Below, piece after piece: positions 32,756 through 42,014 of a stretch of 64,000 nt of DNA. Numbering within the stretch: the stretch's first letter is position 1; each line of letters starts with the position of its first letter. The notes beneath the pieces are model-generated. The model saw nothing but the letters and a program-made list of their open reading frames with translations. It was not told where the DNA came from and ran no database searches. Location: assembly GCA_034423195.1 (NCBI GenBank), contig DAOUIZ010000066.1:62001-126000 (forward strand). The letters are read 5' to 3'. Source of the DNA: CATOSK01 sp034423195 (lineage in GTDB: Bacteria > Chloroflexota > Dehalococcoidia > Lucifugimonadales > UBA3495). The position numbers and the translations under genes were made by a program.

Positions 32756-33514
32756 TCAGCCGCCGGCTTTTACGGGCTGGTGGGACTTGAGGAAGTCGCG
32801 CACCTGGTTGATGGTGGCGGCCTTGATGTCCTCGGCTTCCTTCCAGGGATAGGGGGTCGCCTCGGCCCTGGGAGCGATTTCGATGAGGTCCATGGCGGCC
32901 TCCAGGGAGTGGGACGGCGTGTCGTCGGGCATGACCAGCAGCGGGGTCTGGCAGGAGCGGGCGAAATCCCGGGAGACGCAGTACATGAAGTCGGGCTGGA
33001 CCCGGTACAGGTTGTGCAGGTACTGATCTATGGTCTCCATGGTCAGGCCGGGCCGCTGGGCGCACAGCTCGGGGCCCCAGCTGTCGTGACCGGAGTTGTA
33101 CATGGAGTCCGGCGTTGCGCTGGCGTGGCCGACGGGCTGGCAGAGGACGGCGGCGAGAACCCGCTCGGGCGCCCTTTCCACCAGTTTCATGGCGAAGGGG
33201 CCGCCGATGCAGTAGCCGATGAAGAAGAATTCCTGGATCCCCAGGTGGTCCATGAGGCCCAACTGGTCATCGGCGAAGGCTCCCCAGGGGTCTTCGACCT
33301 GGACCGGGCCGGTGGACTGGCCGCCGATGGCGTTGCGCTGGTCCATGGTGATGCAGCGGAAGTCGTCCTTGAAGACCTCCATGGCGTTGAACACCTGCCT
33401 GGGCCAACCGTCCATGACGGAGTTCAAACCCCCGCCGGGGGTTGCCAGAAGGGGGAAACCGGAGCCAACTTCCTCGTAGTGAATGGTGACGTCGCCCTTG
33501 GTATAAAACGGCAT
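32756..33514 (-). CDS. Alpha/beta hydrolase with Cys nucleophile
   Basis: 252 residues from ATG 33514 (AAGGAG upstream). Opening YTKGDVTIHYEEVGSGFPLL and MDQRNAIGGQS are those of the general hydrolase family; the nucleophile elbow reads IGYCIGG, so the nucleophile is Cys102 instead of the usual Ser. Cys is the nucleophile in dienelactone hydrolase-type members. Acidic and His members of the triad are not certain from sequence. Co-directional with the GMC oxidoreductase. Confidence 0.82.
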   Translation of the reverse strand: MPFYTKGDVTIHYEEVGSGFPLLATPGGGLNSVMDGWPRQVFNAMEVFKDDFRCITMDQRNAIGGQSTGPVQVEDPWGAFADDQLGLMDHLGIQEFFFIGYCIGGPFAMKLVERAPERVLAAVLCQPVGHASATPDSMYNSGHDSWGPELCAQRPGLTMETIDQYLHNLYRVQPDFMYCVSRDFARSCQTPLLVMPDDTPSHSLEAAMDLIEIAPRAEATPYPWKEAEDIKAATINQVRDFLKSHQPVKAGG

Positions 33515-33944
33515 ACATTTTCTCCTTGCGCGAACCGATTCCGGCATCTGGAAAAATTGTAGCCGGGCAAACCGGGTTGTCAAGGCGAGAGCCGATGGCC
33601 GGAACGGGAGCAGACGCCCCCCAGCCCGCCAGCCCCCCGAGGCCCGAAGCAGCGGGGTAGAGAGGCGGCCCGTGCCCCAGAGGCAGCCCAAGGGGGAGGG
33701 AGAGCGGCGGAAGGGCTTGGGGTGGCGATTACAGGAAGCCGAGGGGCTGCGGTTTAGAAAGGGTGCAGCGGCCCCAGGCGGAGTGGGGCCAACGGGCCGG
33801 TTGACTGGTCCCCTATGTTATACTCCGCATCTGCCCCCCTGCCTTCCGGCGGCGATGATGCGAAGCGGCGGGCAAGGGGATTCCGGCGCTGCCCGGGGCA
33901 CAATAAAATAGCAGCATAATCCAACCAGTGACGGAGTTTGTTCG
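33515..33944. other. Intergenic region between divergent hydrolase and argJ
   Basis: 430 bp of G-rich sequence with no credible gene on either strand. Apart from the extended -10 at 33816 I see no further structure. Confidence 0.5.
33816..33824 (+). promoter_or_regulatory. Extended -10 promoter of the arg cluster
   Basis: TGTTATACT, 121 bp before argJ. TTGACT is present at 33801 but only 12 bp from the -10, so it is not a normal -35. Confidence 0.5.
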
Positions 33945-35168
33945 ATGGCGGGCCCCATTTCCTTTGTTGAACGCGGCACCGTGACCACCCCGAGGGGGTT
34001 TACGGCGGGGGCGACCTACGCCGGGTTGAAGACCTATTCCGAGGACAAGCTGGACCTGGGGATAATTTTGTCCGAGGCGCCCTGCGCGGGGGCCGGCGTC
34101 TTCACCACCAGCACCATCAAGTCCCCGACGGTTACGGTGAACCGGGAGAACCTGGCACAATCGCCCACCCGGGCCATAATCGTAAACGCGGGGATAGCCA
34201 ACACATCGGTGGGAGAGCAGGGGTACATAGACGCCAAGGAAATGACCGCAGTGGCCGCGCAGAAGGTGGGCGCCAACCCGGAGGAGGTGCTGGTGTGCAG
34301 CACCGGGGTCATCGGCGTGGAGCTTCCCATGTCGCTGATCCGGGACGGCGTCGAGCGCATCGAGTTCGCCAATGGAGACGACGGCGGGCACGATGTGGCC
34401 CGGGCAATGATGACCACCGACACCCATCCCAAGGAGGTGGCGGTGCGCTTTGAGGCCGGGGGGCAGCGGGTCCTGCTGGGCGGTGTGGCCAAGGGCTCCG
34501 GGATGATTCATCCCGACATGGCCACCATGCTTTCCTTCATCACCACCGACGCCGCCGTGGAACCGGGGCTGCTGGATGGCATGATAAAAGAAGTGGCCGA
34601 TTCGTCGCTGAACATGCTTAGCGTCGACGGCGACACCAGCACCAACGATACCCTGCTGGTGCTGGCCAACGGGATGGCCGGCAACGATCCAATTGCCGCC
34701 GGCACGCCCGACGCCGAGACCTTCAAGGAAGCCCTGTTGGAAGCCTGCATCTACCTGACGCGGGAACTGGCCAGGGACGGTGAAGGCGCGTCGCACCTGA
34801 TTACCGTGGAGGTGGCGGGCGCAAAGGACGTGGACGACGCCCGCCGGGCGGCCCGCACCATCTCGGCCTCCAACCTGGTCAAGTCGGCGGTCTACGGGGC
34901 CGATCCCAACTGGGGGCGCATTTTGATGGCGGTGGGGCGCAGCGGCGCCGCTGCCGATGAAACCAAGATCGACCTCTTCATCAACGGGGTTTGCATCATG
35001 GAGGCGGGCAGCCCCATACCCTTCCACCGGGACGCGGTGGTCGCGCTGATGCGGCAGCCCGAGGTATCCATCCGAGTCCAGCTGAACCTGGGGGACGGGG
35101 AGGCCACCGCGTGGGGCTGCGACCTGACCCAGGAATACGTCATTATCAACAGCGCCTACACCACCTGA
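33945..35168 (+). CDS. argJ: Glutamate N-acetyltransferase / amino-acid acetyltransferase
   Basis: 407 residues. Transfers acetyl from N-acetylornithine to glutamate (arginine cycle) and may also make acetylglutamate from acetyl-CoA. The precursor self-cleaves before Thr194 in KGSGMIHPDMATML, the conserved site. TTDTHPKE and the end CDLTQEYVIINSAYTT are typical. ATG has GGAG eight bases upstream. Followed by argB, with argD and argG further down. Confidence 0.96.
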   Translation: MAGPISFVERGTVTTPRGFTAGATYAGLKTYSEDKLDLGIILSEAPCAGAGVFTTSTIKSPTVTVNRENLAQSPTRAIIVNAGIANTSVGEQGYIDAKEMTAVAAQKVGANPEEVLVCSTGVIGVELPMSLIRDGVERIEFANGDDGGHDVARAMMTTDTHPKEVAVRFEAGGQRVLLGGVAKGSGMIHPDMATMLSFITTDAAVEPGLLDGMIKEVADSSLNMLSVDGDTSTNDTLLVLANGMAGNDPIAAGTPDAETFKEALLEACIYLTRELARDGEGASHLITVEVAGAKDVDDARRAARTISASNLVKSAVYGADPNWGRILMAVGRSGAAADETKIDLFINGVCIMEAGSPIPFHRDAVVALMRQPEVSIRVQLNLGDGEATAWGCDLTQEYVIINSAYTT

Positions 35169-35324
35169 CCGGCGTCCGGCATCTATCGCCATGGCACCCG
35201 GCTTGAGCCAACCTGCTGTTTCCCAAGAGGCCGGCGGGATGTTCTGCGTGACGGAGCGTGTTCAGACTCCCGCCCGCGCAATCCCCGGCCAGCGGCGGCA
35301 CCCATGATGAACAGGAGGACCGAG

Positions 35325-36116
35325 TTGTCCGGCCCGCCAATAGTGGTAAAGATTGGTGGCAGCACCCTGGGCAGCCACGATACCAGCCTCAAAGACCTGG
35401 TCACGCTCCAGCAGCAGGGCCGGAACGTGATCGTGGTGCATGGCGGCGGAAACGTCATATCCGACTGGATGCAGAAGCAGGGCATCCCGCCCCGTTTCGT
35501 GAACGGCCTGCGGATTACCGACGCTCCCAGCCTGGACATCGTGGTTGCGGTACTCACCGGCCTCATCAACAAGGACCTGGTGTGCCTGCTGCACGAGCTG
35601 GGGGGCCGGGCGGTGGGCATCAGCGGAATCGACGGGGGAATCCTGCAGGCGCACATTGCCAACCCGGAGCTGGGTTTCGTGGGTGAAGTGGTCGAGGTCA
35701 ACTCCGGTCCCCTGGATGCCCTGTCCGGGAGCGGGTATATTCCCTTGATGGCCCCGCTGGCGATGCACCAGCAGGACGGCTCGGACCACGCGGGGAAGCC
35801 GCTGAATATCAACGGGGATACCGCGGCCGGAGCGGTGGCCCGGGCGGTGAAGGCGGAGCGGCTGGTGTTTCTGACCGACGTGCCGGGGATCATGGACGGC
35901 AACGGGCGGGTCATCCCCCACCTGGACCGCCGCCGCGCCGACATCCTGCGCCGCTCCAACGTAATCAGCGGGGGAATGATCCCGAAGCTGGAAGCGTGCA
36001 TCACGGCCCTGGAAAGCGTCCCCCAGGCCGAGATCATCGACGGCACACAGCCCAACGCACTGCTGGACTGCATCAGCGGCGCTGCCCAGGGGACCCGCCT
36101 GGTGGGCAACCTGTGA
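35325..36116 (+). CDS. argB: Acetylglutamate kinase
   Basis: About 263 residues. Phosphorylates N-acetylglutamate, the second step of arginine synthesis. IVVKIGGSTLGSH (Lys for ATP), VIVVHGGGNVI, LVFLTDVPGIM and VISGGMIPKLEACI are diagnostic. TTG 35325 is chosen because AGGAGG lies six bases upstream; an in-frame ATG at 35304 has no ribosome site and lies upstream of that AGGAGG. No argC is near. Confidence 0.93.
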   Translation: MSGPPIVVKIGGSTLGSHDTSLKDLVTLQQQGRNVIVVHGGGNVISDWMQKQGIPPRFVNGLRITDAPSLDIVVAVLTGLINKDLVCLLHELGGRAVGISGIDGGILQAHIANPELGFVGEVVEVNSGPLDALSGSGYIPLMAPLAMHQQDGSDHAGKPLNINGDTAAGAVARAVKAERLVFLTDVPGIMDGNGRVIPHLDRRRADILRRSNVISGGMIPKLEACITALESVPQAEIIDGTQPNALLDCISGAAQGTRLVGNL

Positions 36117-36252
36117 ACCTGCCCCTGGTCCGCCTGCTCCAACCCGGGCAACGACGTTAATCCGCCGTTCCAACTCTCTTGAGCAAGACTGTTCCACCAG
36201 GGCTCCGGGTTTGCCGCCGGGATGCCGGCGCAACCGGAGCCAATGAGCTGCG

Positions 36253-38988
36253 ATGAGCTACGACCTGGGCAACGACTCGGAAAACGGCCCTCCCCCGCTG
36301 CCGGGAATCAGCGCGAGGGCGCTCCATCGCCTGATCCGGGGAAGTTTAATCGCCGGAGCGGCGGTGACGCTGGGGTTGGCGCTGTGGTGGCTGGTGTACT
36401 TCTACACCAACCTGGTGTGGTTCGACCTGCTGGGGTTCGGGGATGTATTCTTCCAGATCGCCCTGGTCAAAGCGTTCCTGTTCTGCCTGGGGACGGGGGC
36501 TGCCTCCCTGATTCTCCTTTTCAATTTTTCCCAGGCCATCAAGCTGTCCTGGGGACCAACATCCCTGCCGGTGACGGTGGACACTTTCCGCCTGATCCTT
36601 ACGCTGATAGGCGCGGGGATGGCGCTGGTGCTGCTGATAGCCTCGCCCATATTCGGAACGGCGATGGCCGGCCGGTGGGAGTCGGTCTTCCTGCTGCTCG
36701 CCCGGGAGCCCTTTGGCATCTCCGACCCCGCCTTTGGCCGGGACTATTCCTTCTACGTCGTCATCCTGCCCGCTTTGAATTTCATCCAGGGTTGGCTTCT
36801 GGCCCTCGTTATAACGGTCATCGTTTCGTCCCTGGCGGTGTACCTGGCCATGTTCGGGCTGCGGGGCATGAACATGGTGATTACTCCCCGGATGCTGCGT
36901 CATGCCGCCATCCTGGGCGCTGTGCTGATGCTTGTCCTGGCCGTGGGGCACGTTCTCAGCATTTACGGCCTGGTGCATTCGGAGGGAGGGGCGGTCTACG
37001 GCGCGACCTACACCGACGTTCAGGCGAGGGTGCCGGCCCTGCTGCTGCTGACGGTCATCGCCCTGCTTTCCGCCGCCGGGATGGTGGGGAGCATCTTTTA
37101 CCGCGGATTCCGGTTAATGGCGGCTTCCTTCAGCCTGTGGGCCATCGTGGCGGTGCTGGCCGGGTTGGTGTTCCCGCTGGTGTTCCAGCGGCTCCAGGTT
37201 TCCCCCAACGAGTTTGCCAGGGAAGCCCCATTCATCGAGCGAAACATCGAGGCCACCCGCGCGGCCTACCAGTTGGACCAGATTAAGGAGAGCGTCTATC
37301 CGGCGGACGGCAAGCTGGATGAGGCGGCCATCCGTGCCAACCAGGACACCCTGGACAACATCCGGCTCTGGGACACCGGCCCCCTGCGGGATGCGTACAA
37401 CCAGCTCCAGTTCATGAAGCTCTACTACAATTTTCTGAACATGGACTCGGACCGCTACGAAATCGACGGGAGGGTCCGGCAGGTATTGGTTTCGGCTCGG
37501 GAACTGTACTCGGGAAACCTGGACCCGGCGGCGCAGAACTGGGTCAACCAGCGTCTCCAGTACACCCACGGGTATGGCGTCGCCATGAGTCCGGCCACCG
37601 GGTTCACTCCGGGCGAGGGCCGCCCGGAGTTTTTCATACAGGACATTCCGTTGACCGGCAAGCTGGAGATAACCCGTCCCGAGATTTACTACGGAGAATC
37701 CCCGGTGGACTACGCGGTGGTCAACACCAGCTTGCCGGAGGTCAATCCTAACGAGGAGTATGAGGGCTACGACGGCACCGGCGGGATACCGCTGGGGAAC
37801 CTGTTCCAGCGGGCGGCTTTCGCGGCCCAGCTGGGCGACATCAACCTTCTGCTGAACGACCGGATTGGACAGGACAGCCGGCTGCAATACCGCCGGCAGA
37901 TCTCGAACCGGCTGGGGGCGCTGGCGCCCTTCCTGAAACTCGACCGGGACCCCTACCCGGTGTTGGACGACAGCGGAAAGCTATGGTGGATCCAGGATGC
38001 CTACACCACCACCGACCGTTACCCCTACTCGACGCCCAGCGAACACGGCTACAACTACATTCGCAACAGCGTCAAGATCACCGTAGACGCCTACAACGGG
38101 ACGGCGGCCTTCTATGTCATAGACCCGGCGGACCCCCTGCTGCAGATGTACCGCAGGGCCTTTCCCGAACTATTCCACGATATGTCGGACATGCCGGACG
38201 ATCTGCGAAAGCACATCCGGTACCCGGTGGGATTGTTTTCGACCCAGACCAAGCTGTACCTGCGCTACCACGTCACCGATCCGCAGGTATTCTTCAACCA
38301 GGCCGAGCAGTGGGCGATTCCGCTGGAGACGCGGATCGCCAAGCCCGGCGTCGCCGTGGTGCCGTCCTACCTGCAGTTGAAGCTGCCAGGGGAGGCTAAC
38401 GAGGAGTTCATCCTGCTCATGCCCTTCACCCCTGCCGGGGAGAAGAAGAACCTGGTGTCGTGGCTGGCCGCCCGCAGCGACTGGCCCAACTACGGCCAGC
38501 TTCTGGCTTTCCAGCTGCCCACCGACCGTCAGATAGATGGCCCCAGCCAGGTTGAGGCCAGGATTGAAAACGACAAGACCGTTTCCCAGCAGTTTACCCT
38601 GTGGGGAGCCGGGTCAGGTTCCCAGATAATCCGCGGGCAGCTTCTGGTAATACCCATCTCCGGTACTATAATCTACGTTGAGCCGCTCTACCTGCAGTCC
38701 CAGGCGTTGAACTTTCCCGAGCTAAAACAGGTTATACTAGCCGACGACAGCAACCTGGTGATGGCGGATACCATCAACGAAGGCATCGCCATGCTGGTGG
38801 AAGCCAACGGTGCCGACGAGTCAGGCGGGCCCGCGTCCGCGCCGGTTGAAGCATCCGGGGACGGCGCTCTGCACCAGTTGCTGGAAATGGAACAGGAGAT
38901 AGAAGGCCTCCAGGACTCATTGCGGCAATTGCGGCAGTCCCTGGAAGGCCTCAGAGAAACACTGGCCGAGCCGTCAGGGGAGCCATAG
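36253..38988 (+). CDS. UPF0182 family large membrane protein
   Basis: 911 residues. About seven membrane segments in the first 300 residues, then a long soluble domain with LDNIRLWDTGPLRDAYNQLQ, YTHGYGVAMSPATG and PEIYYGE, the hallmark segments of UPF0182. The function of the family is unknown. The last ~70 residues are a Ser/Pro/Glu linker and a coiled coil rich in Leu/Gln/Arg. It sits between argB and argD with no clear relation to arginine. Confidence 0.9.
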   Translation: MSYDLGNDSENGPPPLPGISARALHRLIRGSLIAGAAVTLGLALWWLVYFYTNLVWFDLLGFGDVFFQIALVKAFLFCLGTGAASLILLFNFSQAIKLSWGPTSLPVTVDTFRLILTLIGAGMALVLLIASPIFGTAMAGRWESVFLLLAREPFGISDPAFGRDYSFYVVILPALNFIQGWLLALVITVIVSSLAVYLAMFGLRGMNMVITPRMLRHAAILGAVLMLVLAVGHVLSIYGLVHSEGGAVYGATYTDVQARVPALLLLTVIALLSAAGMVGSIFYRGFRLMAASFSLWAIVAVLAGLVFPLVFQRLQVSPNEFAREAPFIERNIEATRAAYQLDQIKESVYPADGKLDEAAIRANQDTLDNIRLWDTGPLRDAYNQLQFMKLYYNFLNMDSDRYEIDGRVRQVLVSARELYSGNLDPAAQNWVNQRLQYTHGYGVAMSPATGFTPGEGRPEFFIQDIPLTGKLEITRPEIYYGESPVDYAVVNTSLPEVNPNEEYEGYDGTGGIPLGNLFQRAAFAAQLGDINLLLNDRIGQDSRLQYRRQISNRLGALAPFLKLDRDPYPVLDDSGKLWWIQDAYTTTDRYPYSTPSEHGYNYIRNSVKITVDAYNGTAAFYVIDPADPLLQMYRRAFPELFHDMSDMPDDLRKHIRYPVGLFSTQTKLYLRYHVTDPQVFFNQAEQWAIPLETRIAKPGVAVVPSYLQLKLPGEANEEFILLMPFTPAGEKKNLVSWLAARSDWPNYGQLLAFQLPTDRQIDGPSQVEARIENDKTVSQQFTLWGAGSGSQIIRGQLLVIPISGTIIYVEPLYLQSQALNFPELKQVILADDSNLVMADTINEGIAMLVEANGADESGGPASAPVEASGDGALHQLLEMEQEIEGLQDSLRQLRQSLEGLRETLAEPSGEP

Positions 38989-39058
38989 CAGGTAGCCTTG
39001 GACAAGCTGTCTTGCGGGAAGCTCCCGTAGGCGGCGACCCTTAGAGGAGGAAAGACCC

Positions 39059-40249
39059 ATGACCATCAGTGAACAGTGGATCGCCAAGGAACAACAGTAC
39101 TACGCCCAAACCGTGCGCCGGCAGCCCGTGGTAATCGTCAAGGGCGAGGGCACCCGGGTCTGGGACGCTGATGGCAAGGAGTACCTGGACTTCGTCGCCG
39201 GTTGGGCCGTGGACAACCTGGGACATTCCCACCCGGCCATCACCCAGGCTATCGTGGAGCAGGCCGGCACGCTCATCCAGACATCCAACCAGTTCTTCAC
39301 GGTGCCCCAGCTGCAACTGGCCGAGCTGCTGGTGGAAAACAGTTGCCTGGACCGGGTCTTCTTTGGGAACAGCGGGGCCGAGGCCAACGAGGGCGCGCTG
39401 AAGCTGGCCAAGAAGTACGGCAAAGCGAACCGGGATGGGGCCTACGAGGTCATCACCGCCTTCAATTCCTTCCACGGGCGCACCGCTACCACGGTGGCCG
39501 CCACCGGGCAGCCCCATTACCAGGAAGCCTTCCTCCCTCTCCAGCCCGGGTTCGTCCACGTGGACTTCAACGACGTGGAAGCCATTATGAACGCCACCAC
39601 CGACCGGACGGCGGCGGTGATGCTGGAGCCGGTGCAGGGCGAGGGTGGAGTCAACATTCCCGACGACGACTACCTGGTCCGGGTGCGGGAGTGGTGCGAC
39701 CGGAACAACCTGCTGCTGATTCTGGATGAGGTGCAGACGGGCATGGGCCGCCTGGGCAGCCTGTTCGGGTACGAGGAATACAACGTGGAGCCGGACGTTA
39801 TTACCCTGGCCAAGGGGTTGGGCTACGGCGTTCCCATCGGCGCCTTCATGTCCAAGGAATCGGCAATGGCGCTGGTGCCTGGCGATCACGGGTCGACCTT
39901 TGGCGGCAACGCCCTGACCACCGCCGCGGCCTACGCGGGCACCAAGTTCCTCATCGACAACGACATTCCGTCCTACGTCAAGCGAATGGAAACCCATCTG
40001 CTGGACCGGCTCAACGGCCTCAAGTCCCGCTTCTCCTTCGTCACCGATGTGAGGGGAAAGGGATTGCTGGCGGCCCTGGAGTTCGACAGCGACGTTTCCG
40101 GCCAGGTGCTGACCAACGCCAATGAGGCCGGAATCCTCCTCAATGGAGTCCGCCCCAACGCCGTCCGGTTCATGCCTCCGCTGACGGTCACCCCGGAGGA
40201 AATAGACGAGGGGATTGGCCGGCTGGAAGACGCGCTGGCGAAGATTTAG
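39059..40249 (+). CDS. argD: Acetylornithine aminotransferase
   Basis: 396 residues, class III aminotransferase. FFGNSGAEANEGALKLAKKYG, FHGRTATTVAATGQ, LEPVQGEGGVNI, ILDEVQTGMGRLG, and the PLP Lys in TLAKGLGYGVPIGA. Converts N-acetylglutamate semialdehyde to N-acetylornithine using glutamate. AGAGGAGG precedes ATG. Part of the dispersed arg cluster. Confidence 0.94.
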   Translation: MTISEQWIAKEQQYYAQTVRRQPVVIVKGEGTRVWDADGKEYLDFVAGWAVDNLGHSHPAITQAIVEQAGTLIQTSNQFFTVPQLQLAELLVENSCLDRVFFGNSGAEANEGALKLAKKYGKANRDGAYEVITAFNSFHGRTATTVAATGQPHYQEAFLPLQPGFVHVDFNDVEAIMNATTDRTAAVMLEPVQGEGGVNIPDDDYLVRVREWCDRNNLLLILDEVQTGMGRLGSLFGYEEYNVEPDVITLAKGLGYGVPIGAFMSKESAMALVPGDHGSTFGGNALTTAAAYAGTKFLIDNDIPSYVKRMETHLLDRLNGLKSRFSFVTDVRGKGLLAALEFDSDVSGQVLTNANEAGILLNGVRPNAVRFMPPLTVTPEEIDEGIGRLEDALAKI

Positions 40250-40374
40250 GGGGACTTTGCCGCTCCCCAGGCTGGAGGATATCCACTGTCCATAGCCCGG
40301 GGGATTCGATTTCGGGCTTGCCCCGGCGCCGGAACAGCCAAGCCACAGGATATTTGAAGTCAGAAAGGACGGAC

Positions 40375-40584
40375 GTGGCAGGACGCGAGTTCTACGTAAT
40401 TATCGAAAAGGACGAGGACGGGGTTTTCGTGGGCGAAGCCCCACAGTTAAATGCGTGTTACAGCCAGGGCCGTACCGTCGACAATTTGATCGAAAACATC
40501 AAGGAAGTCATACAGCTCTGTCTTGACGAAGGGGACCCTGAGTCCGCGGGGGAATTCGTAGGGATTCACCGTATAGAAGTCTAA
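40375..40584 (+). CDS. Small HicB-like protein (orphan)
   Basis: 69 residues from GTG 40375 with AAAGGA upstream; a longer frame to 40318 lacks a ribosome site. GREFYVIIEKDEDGVFVGEAPQLNACYSQGRTVDNLIENI is the HicB N-terminal fold. The DNA-binding tail is missing and there is no hicA. Between argD and argG. Confidence 0.78.
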   Translation: MAGREFYVIIEKDEDGVFVGEAPQLNACYSQGRTVDNLIENIKEVIQLCLDEGDPESAGEFVGIHRIEV

Positions 40585-40711
40585 CCTGGATGGCGCGAAT
40601 CCCCGCGTTGAGCCCCGATCAAGAATCGTCTACCGGGACGCACTGAGCGTAGCCGGTACTATGGCGCCAGCCGCGAACCCCCAGCAATAATCAAAACGGA
40701 GACCAACCCGA

Positions 40712-41917
40712 ATGAATCAACCTTCGGCAAACCCCGGAAAGATAGTCCTGGCCTACAGCGGCGGGCTCGATACATCCGTTGCCGTTCCTTGGCTCAAGGA
40801 ACACTACGGAGCCGAAATCATCACCCTGACCATGGACCTGGGCATGGTGGACCTGCCGTCCATCCAGGAACGGGCGATGGCGGTGGGCGCGGCCAAGGCC
40901 CTGACTGTTGACGCCAAGGATGTCCTGGTGGAGGAGTTCCTCTTTCCGGCGCTGCAGGCCGGCGCCATCTACGAGGGGGTATATCCGCTGGCCACCGCCC
41001 TGGGCCGGCCGCTCATCGCCCGCTGCCTGGCGGAGGCGGCCATCAGCGAAGGGGCCTACGCCGTGGCCCACGGCTGCACCGGAAAGGGCAACGACCAGGT
41101 CCGCATCGACGTCGGGGTTGCCGCCCTGGCGCCGGAGCTGAAGGTCATCGCCCCCATCCGCGACTGGGGCATGTCCCGGGAAGACGAGATGGACTATGCC
41201 CGGGAGCGCAGCCTTCCCATCAGCGCCGGCAAGAGCCGCTTCTCGGTGGACGAGAACCTGTGGGGACGGAGCGCCGAGGCGGGGGAACTGGAAGACCCGT
41301 GGCAGGAGCCGCCCGAGGAAGCCTACGAGTGGACCAGGCCGGTGACGGACACTCCCCAGGAACCGGTGTACCTGGAAATCCATTTCGACCTGGGCGTGCC
41401 CACCGCCGTCGACGGCGAGAGCATGGGCGGCTCCGCACTGATAAGCCACCTGAACCGGGTGGCCGGCGAGCACGGCGTGGGCCGCATTGACCACGTCGAG
41501 AACCGGCTGGTCGGCATCAAGTCCCGGGAGATTTATGAAGCCCCGGCGGCGGTCACTCTCCACGCCGCCCACCAGGCCCTGGAGAACATGACCCTGAGCA
41601 AAGACCAGGCCCGCACCAAGGCCCGCATCGCCCAGGAGTACGCTGACTTGGTCTACAACGGGCTGTGGTTCACCGCCCACCGGGAGGACCTGGACGCCTA
41701 CGTCCAAAGCACCCAGCGTTACGTTACGGGAGACGTGCGGGTCAGGCTCCACCGGGGCACCTGCACCGTGGTGGGACGCACCGCTCCCCAGGCCCTGTAC
41801 CAGCACCAGCTCGCCACTTACGACCGGGGGGACACCTTCGACCACTCCGCCGCCGAGGGTTTCATCTCGATCTACGGGCTGCCCGTCAGGACCCAGAACC
41901 GGGTGCAGCGCGGCTGA
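40712..41917 (+). CDS. argG: Argininosuccinate synthase
   Basis: 401 residues. ATP-dependent condensation of citrulline and aspartate. P-loop VLAYSGGLDTSVAVPWL, AHGCTGKGNDQVRID, KYSVDENLWGRS-like block (here RFSVDENLWGRS), and GGSALISHLNRVAGEHGVGRIDHVENR. GGAG before ATG. argH is not in the window. Confidence 0.96.
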   Translation: MNQPSANPGKIVLAYSGGLDTSVAVPWLKEHYGAEIITLTMDLGMVDLPSIQERAMAVGAAKALTVDAKDVLVEEFLFPALQAGAIYEGVYPLATALGRPLIARCLAEAAISEGAYAVAHGCTGKGNDQVRIDVGVAALAPELKVIAPIRDWGMSREDEMDYARERSLPISAGKSRFSVDENLWGRSAEAGELEDPWQEPPEEAYEWTRPVTDTPQEPVYLEIHFDLGVPTAVDGESMGGSALISHLNRVAGEHGVGRIDHVENRLVGIKSREIYEAPAAVTLHAAHQALENMTLSKDQARTKARIAQEYADLVYNGLWFTAHREDLDAYVQSTQRYVTGDVRVRLHRGTCTVVGRTAPQALYQHQLATYDRGDTFDHSAAEGFISIYGLPVRTQNRVQRG

Positions 41918-42014
41918 CCTTCCGGCAACTGCCTGACCACGCTGCTCAAAGCGAGGCCCTGAAGCTGCCTTCATCCCAGCCATAGCCCACGGATCCCCAC
42001 CCTGCGGAGGATAC

